This document shows, one piece after another, positions 1 to 5,844 of a stretch of 5,844 nucleotides of DNA (the stretch's first letter is position 1; each line of letters opens with the position of its first letter). Under the pieces are notes generated by a model. It searched no databases. It was not told where the DNA came from and saw only the letters and a list, made by a program, of their open reading frames with translations. The stretch spans positions 1 through 5,844 of the forward strand of contig SKTQ01000187.1 of assembly GCA_007122505.1 (NCBI GenBank), in the 5' to 3' direction. Position numbers and translations under genes: made by a program. The stretch comes from Bacteroidales bacterium. Lineage in GTDB: Bacteria > Bacteroidota > Bacteroidia > Bacteroidales > UBA7960.

Positions 1-1275
1 GTGGATGGCTGGTTCGAAATGCACAAGCGTTTTGGCAGGCTACCCATGGAAACCATCCTGCAACCGTCCATTGACTACGCGCGCAATGGTTTCCCCGTTA
101 CCGAACTCATTGCCTATTACCTGCAGCGTTCGGCTCCCATACTGTCGCATTTTCCGAATTTCCGGGAAACCTATATGCCGGATGGTCGCATGCCCGAAAA
201 AGGTGATGTTTTCCGAAATCCTTACCTGGCGAACACATACGAACTGATTGCCACAGAAGGAAGGGATGTTTTTTACAAAGGAGAGATTGCCCGGATAATT
301 GATCAGTATATTGCTGAAAATGGCGGATTTCTCAGCTACGATGACATGGCTGCGCATACCAGCACCTGGGTGGACCCTGTATCCACAAACTACCGTGGTT
401 ACGATGTATGGCAGCTTCCGCCCAACGGACAGGGTATCGCGGTATTGCAAATTTTGAATATCCTTGAAGGATACGACATCGCCTCCATGGGATGGAACAG
501 CCCCGAATACGTTCATCTGTTTGTAGAAGCAAAAAAGCTGGCTTTCGAGGACAGGGCGCACTACTATGCCGATATGGACTTCAGTCCTGTGCCCCTCGAG
601 CGGCTGATCAGCAAGGCATACGCCGATGAACGGCGGGAACTGATTGACCCCGCTCGTGCGGGTTTGTATTACGATCCGGGGATCCCTGAAACACCAAATA
701 CCATATATCTGACCGTCACCGACAAGTATGGAAACATGGTTTCACTGATTCAAAGCAATTACCGCGGCATGGGCAGCGGCATGACCCCTCCCGGACTGGG
801 CTTTGTTCTGCAAAACCGCGGCGAAGGATTCACCCTTTTGCCTAATCGCTTCAACACTTACGAGCCGGGTAAAAGGCCTTTCCATACGATCATCCCCGGA
901 TTCATTACAAAAAACGGACTGCCATACATCAGTTTTGGTGTGATGGGCGGGGGAATGCAACCACAGGGGCATGCACAGATCGTGATCAACCTGATCGACT
1001 TTGGCATGAACCTGCAGGAAGCCGGCGACGCTCCACGGATACACCACCGCGGATCTTCAGAGCCCACGGGGCAACGCATGTCAGATGGCGGCATCGTAAA
1101 CCTGGAGTCCGGCTTCCCCTTTGAAACCATTCGGGCCCTTTTGGAAAAAGGACATACCATTCAGTGGGCCAATGGTCCCTTTGGTGGTTATCAGGCTATT
1201 ATGCGGGATGCAGAAAAAGGAGTCTATTATGGAGCTTCTGAATCAAGAAAAGACGGACAGGCTGCAGGCTACTGA
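1..1275 (+). CDS. Gamma-glutamyltransferase-family Ntn-hydrolase (YwrD-like), 5' end cut by window
   Basis: This is a GGT-family N-terminal-nucleophile hydrolase, normally exported and self-cleaved into a large and a small subunit that hydrolyse or transfer gamma-glutamyl-type amides. The frame is open from base 1. The first codon GTG reads as the internal valine of the usual 'PGAVDGW' stretch, so it is not a start, and roughly 110-160 N-terminal residues, including any signal peptide, lie outside. Visible residues 1-233 are the rest of the large subunit. Thr234 (bases 700-702, in NTIYLTVTDKYGN) aligns with the E. coli nucleophile Thr391 and would begin a small subunit of 191 residues, a normal length. 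Gly317-Gly318 in MGGGMQPQGH match the oxyanion pair Gly483-Gly484, and the C-terminus GASESRKDGQAAGY is typical. The glutamate-binding residues Asn411, Gln430, Asp433, Ser462 and Ser463 correspond here to Tyr254, Arg273, Gly276, His295 and Thr296, and the lid loop is shortened. Family membership is secure, but true gamma-glutamyl activity is doubtful. The stop is TGA at 1273-1275. Confidence 0.93.
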   Translation: MDGWFEMHKRFGRLPMETILQPSIDYARNGFPVTELIAYYLQRSAPILSHFPNFRETYMPDGRMPEKGDVFRNPYLANTYELIATEGRDVFYKGEIARIIDQYIAENGGFLSYDDMAAHTSTWVDPVSTNYRGYDVWQLPPNGQGIAVLQILNILEGYDIASMGWNSPEYVHLFVEAKKLAFEDRAHYYADMDFSPVPLERLISKAYADERRELIDPARAGLYYDPGIPETPNTIYLTVTDKYGNMVSLIQSNYRGMGSGMTPPGLGFVLQNRGEGFTLLPNRFNTYEPGKRPFHTIIPGFITKNGLPYISFGVMGGGMQPQGHAQIVINLIDFGMNLQEAGDAPRIHHRGSSEPTGQRMSDGGIVNLESGFPFETIRALLEKGHTIQWANGPFGGYQAIMRDAEKGVYYGASESRKDGQAAGY

Positions 1276-1331
1276 TCAGCCGTCTGCCCCCTGTATCTCA
1301 AAAACTATTGTATCATATAAAATACCGTATT
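1276..1331 (+). other. Spacer between GGT-family and LOG genes with AT-rich leader
   Basis: This is a 56-base non-coding gap between two genes on the same strand. The half nearer the LOG start (about 1298-1331) is strongly AT-rich, while the other half is mixed. I find no good Bacteroidota -7 element (TAnnTTTG), no Shine-Dalgarno site before the ATG at 1332, and no hairpin followed by a T run. The spacer could be an intra-operon gap or could hold a weak promoter, and the sequence does not decide between them. Confidence 0.5.
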
Positions 1332-2150
1332 ATGGAATCAAACAAAATGCCCAAAGCTTATGAGAACGAAAAATTCCTGACTTCGCCGTCTGCCAGGGAA
1401 TTACGCATCCTCAGTGAATATCTGGAACCAAAAACCCGATTACGCAGAAACAAAGTCCAGGACACGGTTGTCTTTTTTGGTTCTGCCCGCACACTGCCGC
1501 AAAAAGAAGCCCAAAAAAGGCTGGACCTGCTGAAGGCATCCGGGAAAGCAAGCAAGGAAGACCTGAAAGTTGCAGAGCGCAATGTAGAAAATGCACGCTA
1601 TTATGAAGATGCCGTTGAATTGTCGAGGCGACTTACCAAATGGGCAAAAGAGCGCTATACACCTCACAGCCGGTTCATCGTTACATCAGGTGGCGGACCG
1701 GGCATCATGGAAGCTGCCAACAAAGGAGCCAAGCTAGCGGGAGGAAAATCCATCGGTTTTGGCATCAGCCTGCCTTTTGAACAAAGCTCCAACCCCTATA
1801 TCGATGAGTCCTTAAACTTCGAGTTTCACTACTTCTTTATGAGAAAACTCTGGCTGATTTTTATGGCCAAGGCTTTCGTTATCTTTCCGGGCGGGTTTGG
1901 CACATTAGACGAACTCATGGAAGTGCTCACACTTGTTCAGACAGAAAAAGTAAAAAAAGAACTGAAAATCATTCTTTACGACAGACTATTCTGGGATCAG
2001 GTGATCAACATTCCCAAGCTGGCTGATCTGGGCGTGATCAGCCCGAAAGACCTTAAGCTGTTTAAGTTCTGTAATAGTGTTGATGAAATGGAAAAGGAAC
2101 TCATCCCACACCTGATCAAAGTGGAAAAGAAAAGTCGCTTATTGAGATAG
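1332..2150 (+). CDS. LOG-family protein (TIGR00730-like), probable nucleotide 5'-monophosphate phosphoribohydrolase
   Basis: This is a complete cytoplasmic Rossmann-fold protein of 272 residues. LOG-family enzymes cleave the N-glycosidic bond of nucleoside 5'-monophosphates, releasing free base and ribose 5-phosphate. In plants and some bacteria this yields active cytokinins. Many members carry old 'lysine decarboxylase' labels that should not be trusted. Visible signatures, counted from the ATG at 1332, are VVFFGSAR (46-53, first strand and phosphate loop), SGGGPGIMEAANKGA (119-133), the MRK arginine-lysine pair (170-172) and the full PGGFGTLDE motif (186-194) with the family's catalytic glutamate. 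Residues about 54-88 form a charged, probably helical insert absent from minimal LOG proteins. Start choice: ATG 1332 is preferred, a TTG at 1308 would add eight residues and an ATG at 1347 would remove five. None has a clear Shine-Dalgarno site. It lies 56 bases after the GGT-family gene on the same strand and converges with the permease operon. Fold and motif calls are firm, while the physiological substrate is inferred. Confidence 0.92.
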   Translation: MESNKMPKAYENEKFLTSPSARELRILSEYLEPKTRLRRNKVQDTVVFFGSARTLPQKEAQKRLDLLKASGKASKEDLKVAERNVENARYYEDAVELSRRLTKWAKERYTPHSRFIVTSGGGPGIMEAANKGAKLAGGKSIGFGISLPFEQSSNPYIDESLNFEFHYFFMRKLWLIFMAKAFVIFPGGFGTLDELMEVLTLVQTEKVKKELKIILYDRLFWDQVINIPKLADLGVISPKDLKLFKFCNSVDEMEKELIPHLIKVEKKSRLLR

Positions 2151-2162
2151 CAGGTTGTCAGC
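2151..2162. other. 12-base convergent gap between LOG and permease stop codons
   Basis: The LOG gene ends with TAG at 2148-2150 on the plus strand, and the permease gene ends with TAA whose last base is 2163 on the minus strand. Only 12 bases separate them. There is no GC-rich stem with a flanking T run here or in the neighbouring coding ends, so the two transcripts probably run into each other's coding sequence before ending. Confidence 0.7.
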
Positions 2163-3386
2163 TTATTGGTACCTCATTGAAATCGCCGGATTGATCGAGG
2201 CTGCGCTGATGACCCTGTGACTTATGGTAAGCAGGGCAATAACCACCGCTACCATCAGGCCCAGCAGGAAGTCAGATATTTGCAGGCTTATCCTGTAGTG
2301 GTAATTTTGCAGCCAATTGCCTGCGACCCAATAGATCAAAGGCCATGCCAGCAAGCTTGCCAGGGCTATCAGTATCATAACGTCCTTGCAGATCAAATAC
2401 CAGATGTTACCAACGGAGGCCCCGAAGGTTTTCCTTATGCCAATTTCGCAGACTCTTTGCTGCAGTGAGAATGCCGTCAGGCCATACAATCCCAGTGAGG
2501 CGATCAGGATGGCCAACAGGGTAAAGATCACCGAGAGGCGGGCATTTTGTTGCTCTTCCTGGTAAAATCGTCTGAAGTCTTCATCCAGAAACACATACAA
2601 CATGGGATCGTTGGCAGTGAAAGAAGCCCAAAGCTGCTCTGTATCTTCAAGCACCCGGCGCGTCATGCCCGGCTCAATGCGAATGCTGACATAACCCCAG
2701 TTAATGTTTTCATTCTTAAACCTCAGGATGCAGGGGGCAATGTTGTTCCGAAGCGATTCAAAGTGAAAGTTGCTTACCACACCGATCACAGGCATGATGG
2801 TTTCGTGGTCGCTGGGACATATGATGCGGGTGGCAAAAGGATCTTTCAGCTGATAATTATCGATTGCACTTTGATTCAACAGAACCGCCTGCCGGTCAGT
2901 CGCCATATCAGGGTCAAAAAAGCGGCCTTCAGCCAACTCTATCCTGTAGGTTTTTAGGTAGTCGTAATCCACCCAATTGGTTTGCATCAGGAAAGATTCT
3001 TCTTCGCGGCCCCTGATGATGTATCCGTTATTGTTATTGCTCCTTCCGGGTACAGCCGTGGAAGCCGAAACGGAGAATACACCCGGAATGTTTTGCGCTT
3101 CGGTTTTGAAAGATTGCACCTGTTCACCAAGAGCCTGTGCCTGGCGAATGACAAGCAGGTTTTCCTTGTCGAAGCCCAGATCTTTATTCAGCATATAGTT
3201 CAGTTGCTTGAACATGATCAGGGAACCGGTGATCAACATGATGGAAATAGCAAATTGCGCTACTGTAAGGGCCTTGCGCAACCCGGTATTTTGTTTTCCG
3301 TTGCCCGTTTTTCCCTTTAGTACGGTGCCGGGATTAAATGAGCTGAGGTAAAATGCAGGATAACTGCCTGCAAAAAATCCCACCAG
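2163..3386 (-). repeat. Long diverged direct repeat, copy in downstream permease gene
   Basis: The last 407 codons and stop of the complete permease gene form a coding-level direct repeat with 4619-5842 at a constant offset of 2456 bases, without insertions or deletions. Some stretches are close to identical in DNA, for example TTTTGCAGCCAATTGC near 2305-2320 and again near 4761-4776. Because only half of the upstream gene is visible, the repeat probably extends over the whole gene. It reflects gene duplication, with no sign of a mobile element. Confidence 0.85.
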
Positions 3387-4577
3387 GATTACCAGGATGA
3401 TCAATGCAGGAATCACACGCCAATCGGAAAAGTAAGCAAGACTTAGATTGAGTGAGAGCAGTTCATTAAACCAGGGCATAGTCAATTCTGCTATCAGCAA
3501 TGCCACACCAAGGGCAATGGTAGACAATACGATGGTTTCGGTTACAAACTGCCACACAAGCATGCCTTTGGTTGAGCCGATCACTTTTTTCATACCCACC
3601 TCTTTTGCCCTTCGGGTAGCCTGGGCTGTTGAAAGGTTCATGAAGTTGATGGAGGCAATCACCAGGATCAGAAAGCCGATGGCGCCAAATATCCATAAAT
3701 ACCTGGGATCTGTGGCAGAGTGATTGTGTTGTTCCACGGTCGGATCAAGGTGTATTCCGGCCAAAGGCTGCAAAAAGTAATTATAGGTATTTCCCTGGTT
3801 GATGAAGTCCTCGATAGTGATACCCAACAGCTGGCGAACCTGCGGACCAACGTACTTAACGATCATGTCTTCGAATCGATCAACCACAGCATCTGCATTT
3901 GCCCCGGGATGAAGCATGATGTATGTAAAAAAACTGTTTGACAGCCAGCTGTTGTCGTTGGCCCGAGGATTTGTGGTAAAAGAAGCGATCATATCGGCAA
4001 ACAGGTGTGAATTTGCTGGCATATCGCTCATTACAGCTGTTACACGATAATGGTTTGGCATGTTAGCGATCCGTATCGACTGATCGATGGGGTCTTCGTC
4101 GCCGAAAATTCGTTTTGCAGCACTTTCGGAAACAACAATGCTATATGGTTCTGTAAGTGCTGTAGTTTTATTTCCACGAATAACTGGGATGGAGAAAAAG
4201 TCAAAAAATGAAGAGTCGGCTTCCATGAAGTGTTGTTCGATATAAAAATCATCTTCATGCTGAATGATGGTCTCGTCCCACACATTTACCCGCAGGAAAC
4301 TTTCCACCTCGGGCATGTCGGCCAACATGGCTGCCCCCATGGGTGAGGCAGTATATGCTGCTTTAACTTCCTGGCCGCTAAAAATACCGTGTAAACCTAC
4401 GCGGTAAATGCGATCCATGTTTTCGTGGTGACGGTCGAAACTGAGCTCATGCATGATGAACAGGGCGATCATGAGAGCACAGGCCATGCCGATGGCCAAT
4501 CCCATGATGTTGATTGCCACATATCCGCCCTGACGCCTGAGGGCGCGAAAACTGAACTTTATATAATGCCTTATCAT
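2163..4577 (-). CDS. ABC transporter permease, FtsX/MacB-like, 8-helix, complete
   Basis: This is a complete inner-membrane permease of 804 residues (ATG at 4577-4575, TAA at 2165-2163). Hydrophobic segments lie at about 20-43, 293-315, 341-367, 388-411, 435-456, 680-703, 729-752 and 767-788. Two large extracytoplasmic domains sit at about 44-292 and 457-679. This is a doubled MacB layout: helix, periplasmic core domain, FtsX three-helix unit, then the same again. Each half carries the cytoplasmic coupling motif expected to contact an ATPase, EVGMKKVIGS (326-335) and EIGIRKTFGA (711-720). AGSYPAFYLSSF (403-414) before the second half and the NPAISMRYQ end are usual for these Bacteroidota permeases. 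Such proteins work with a LolD/MacB-type ATPase and transmit ATP hydrolysis across the membrane to move lipoproteins, peptides or drugs, or to act as mechanotransmitters. No substrate can be named here. It follows a paralogous permease by 41 bases without a terminator, so an operon is likely. No classical Shine-Dalgarno site precedes the start. Confidence 0.93.
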   Translation of the reverse strand: MIRHYIKFSFRALRRQGGYVAINIMGLAIGMACALMIALFIMHELSFDRHHENMDRIYRVGLHGIFSGQEVKAAYTASPMGAAMLADMPEVESFLRVNVWDETIIQHEDDFYIEQHFMEADSSFFDFFSIPVIRGNKTTALTEPYSIVVSESAAKRIFGDEDPIDQSIRIANMPNHYRVTAVMSDMPANSHLFADMIASFTTNPRANDNSWLSNSFFTYIMLHPGANADAVVDRFEDMIVKYVGPQVRQLLGITIEDFINQGNTYNYFLQPLAGIHLDPTVEQHNHSATDPRYLWIFGAIGFLILVIASINFMNLSTAQATRRAKEVGMKKVIGSTKGMLVWQFVTETIVLSTIALGVALLIAELTMPWFNELLSLNLSLAYFSDWRVIPALIILVILVGFFAGSYPAFYLSSFNPGTVLKGKTGNGKQNTGLRKALTVAQFAISIMLITGSLIMFKQLNYMLNKDLGFDKENLLVIRQAQALGEQVQSFKTEAQNIPGVFSVSASTAVPGRSNNNNGYIIRGREEESFLMQTNWVDYDYLKTYRIELAEGRFFDPDMATDRQAVLLNQSAIDNYQLKDPFATRIICPSDHETIMPVIGVVSNFHFESLRNNIAPCILRFKNENINWGYVSIRIEPGMTRRVLEDTEQLWASFTANDPMLYVFLDEDFRRFYQEEQQNARLSVIFTLLAILIASLGLYGLTAFSLQQRVCEIGIRKTFGASVGNIWYLICKDVMILIALASLLAWPLIYWVAGNWLQNYHYRISLQISDFLLGLMVAVVIALLTISHRVISAASINPAISMRYQ

Positions 4578-4618
4578 TCCATTGATTTTGTGATGTTGTT
4601 TACTGGAAAGCCGAAACC

Positions 4619-5842
4619 TTACTCATAGCGCATAGACTCGGCAGGATTCACCGAAGCCGAGTGTATCACGCGGTAACTTATGGTAAGCAATGCGATCATC
4701 ACTGCAACGACAAAGCCAAGTAAAAAGTCACCGGGTTGCATGCTTATTCGATAATGATAATTTTGCAGCCAATTGCTTGCAACCCAATAGATCAGCGGCC
4801 ATGCCACGACGGTGGAAGCAGCTACCAGCAACATCACATCTTTGCATATCATGTACCAAATATTGGTTACGCTGGCACCAAAAGTGCGGCGGATCCCGAT
4901 TTCCTTAACCCTTTGCTGGAGTGAGAATGCCGTTAAACCGTAAAGGCCCATCGAAGCAATCAGGACGGCGATCAAAGTAAAGATGATGGAAAGGTATGCG
5001 TTTTGTCTGTCTTCTACATATAATCTGTTAAAGTCATCATCCATAAAGAAATACAACATGGGCTCATTGGCAGTAAACGAAGCCCAGGTGTCCTCTGCCT
5101 GGTCAAGAATTCTTTTTGACATCCCTTCCTGGTAACGTATGCTCACATAACCCCAGTGAACTTCATCATGCTTAAACAAAAGCAACATGGGAGAAATGTC
5201 GTGATGCAATGACTCAAAGTGATGGTCTTCGACGATACCAATCACGGGTATTTCCGTTTGTACCGTGCCCGGCATTACTATCCTGGTTTCAAATGGGTTA
5301 CCCTGCATGTAATTTCGAACAGCACGTTCATTTACGATGCCGGCTTGTTGGTCAGTAACCAGATCTGGGTCAAAAAAGCGTCCATCAGCCATTTGAATGC
5401 CAAAGGTTTCCAGGTAATCGTAATCGACCCAATTTGTATGCATCATGAACGATTCATCCTGCCGCCCACGTATGCCATAGCCACTGAAGTTGTCGCTCCT
5501 GCCGGGCACCGAGGTTGAAGATGATACGGATAACACACCCGGAATGCCCTGCAGCTCTGTTTTAAAGGCATTTACTTGTCCGCCAAGCACATAGGCTCTG
5601 CGAATCACCAGTATATTCTCTTTGTCAAAGCCCAGCTCCATGTTTTGCATGTAGTTCAGTTGCCTGTACATGATCACAGAGCCTGAGATCAGCATGATTG
5701 AGATGACGAACTGCATGAATGTAAGTGCAAGCCTTAACCTTTTGTTTTGCATACCATTGCCTGTTTTGCCTTTGAGCACGGCATTGGGGCTGAACGACGA
5801 GAGGTAAAAAGCCGGATAGCTGCCGGCAAACAGGCCAACCAG
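4619..5842 (-). repeat. Long diverged direct repeat, copy in upstream permease gene
   Basis: This is the partner of the repeat at 2163-3386, in the same orientation. Protein identity is about 67 percent by hand count. The unit continues past the right edge of the window, so its true length and right boundary cannot be seen. Confidence 0.85.
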
Positions 5843-5844
5843 GA
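4619..5844 (-). CDS. ABC transporter permease, FtsX/MacB-like paralogue, N-terminal half outside window
   Basis: This is the C-terminal half of a second FtsX/MacB-like permease. The frame stays open to the window end: bases 5842-5780 read LVGLFAGSYPAFYLSSF and onward, matching the neighbouring permease from its residue 398. The GTG at 5779-5777 is therefore an internal valine, and about 397 N-terminal residues are missing. The 407 visible residues hold the end of helix 4, helix 5 (about 38-59), the second extracytoplasmic domain (about 60-282), helices 6-8 (about 283-306, 332-355 and 370-391) and the coupling motif EIGIRRTFGA. By hand count about 275 of 407 positions equal the downstream permease, with no gaps, so the pair arose by tandem duplication. 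The stop TAA is at 4621-4619 after SMRYE, and the downstream gene starts 41 bases later in the same direction. This gene is the promoter-proximal member of the visible operon, and its promoter and any ATPase gene would be beyond base 5844. The substrate is unknown. Confidence 0.92.
   Translation of the reverse strand, partial: LVGLFAGSYPAFYLSSFSPNAVLKGKTGNGMQNKRLRLALTFMQFVISIMLISGSVIMYRQLNYMQNMELGFDKENILVIRRAYVLGGQVNAFKTELQGIPGVLSVSSSTSVPGRSDNFSGYGIRGRQDESFMMHTNWVDYDYLETFGIQMADGRFFDPDLVTDQQAGIVNERAVRNYMQGNPFETRIVMPGTVQTEIPVIGIVEDHHFESLHHDISPMLLLFKHDEVHWGYVSIRYQEGMSKRILDQAEDTWASFTANEPMLYFFMDDDFNRLYVEDRQNAYLSIIFTLIAVLIASMGLYGLTAFSLQQRVKEIGIRRTFGASVTNIWYMICKDVMLLVAASTVVAWPLIYWVASNWLQNYHYRISMQPGDFLLGFVVAVMIALLTISYRVIHSASVNPAESMRYE

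Noticed and set aside
40..561. Open frame of 173 codons on the minus strand inside the GGT-family gene
   Set aside because: It lies wholly antisense to a well-conserved gene, and its translation shows no recognisable motif; it is a shadow of the coding frame.
1264..1285. Possible hairpin after the GGT-family stop (GGCT/AGCC with outer GCA/TGC)
   Set aside because: The stem is only about four pairs before a three-base bulge and no T run follows, so it does not support a terminator call.
1308..1324. TTG followed by TATAAAAT as a promoter for the LOG gene
   Set aside because: The spacing between the elements is far too short, the AT box is almost on the start codon, and it does not match the Bacteroidota TAnnTTTG consensus.
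2137..2168. Direct 8-base repeat GCTTATTG at 2137-2144 and 2161-2168, flanking the convergent stops
   Set aside because: It is short and in part explained by ordinary codons at the ends of the two genes; there is no other hallmark of an attachment site or target duplication.
2547..2957. Open frame of 136 codons on the plus strand inside the permease gene
   Set aside because: It is antisense to the second extracytoplasmic domain of a complete, paralogue-supported gene and has no start signal or domain pattern.
5777..5779. GTG as start of a 386-residue short permease
   Set aside because: The frame continues upstream to the window edge and matches the paralogue residue by residue, so this codon is internal.

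Overview
The window looks like part of a chromosome from a member of the Bacteroidota. The support is the large 8-helix FtsX/MacB-like permeases of about 800 residues in tandem, a style typical of that phylum, together with the lack of clear Shine-Dalgarno sequences before the starts. The assignment is by family style only, as no rRNA or marker gene is present. The coding is dense: three intergenic gaps of 56, 12 and 41 bases are all that is not protein-coding. I see no mobile element, CRISPR array, RNA gene or integration site.

Left part, plus strand (1-2150): the C-terminal three quarters of a gamma-glutamyltransferase-family Ntn-hydrolase, cut by the window start, is followed after 56 bases by a complete LOG-family Rossmann protein, a probable nucleotide 5'-monophosphate phosphoribohydrolase. 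The two point the same way and may be co-transcribed, but nothing shows a shared pathway. The GGT-family protein keeps the catalytic threonine and the oxyanion glycine pair. It has lost most of the residues that grip the glutamate moiety in the Escherichia coli enzyme, so it belongs with the GGT-like (YwrD-type) branch and its true substrate is open.

Right part, minus strand (2163-5844): two adjacent paralogous ABC-transporter permeases lie in one probable operon, read from right to left. The upstream one runs off the window end with only its last 407 residues visible. The downstream one is complete at 804 residues. They align without a gap over the 407 shared residues with about two thirds identity. 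Membrane and coupling segments are strongly conserved, and part of the second extracytoplasmic domain is the most diverged. No ATPase, membrane-fusion protein or regulator is visible, so the partner subunits must be encoded beyond the right edge or elsewhere.

The LOG gene and the permease operon converge, with only 12 bases between their stop codons and no visible terminator. I see no clearly undescribed system here. The points most worth checking are the altered substrate pocket of the GGT-family enzyme and the pattern of divergence in the tandem permease pair.
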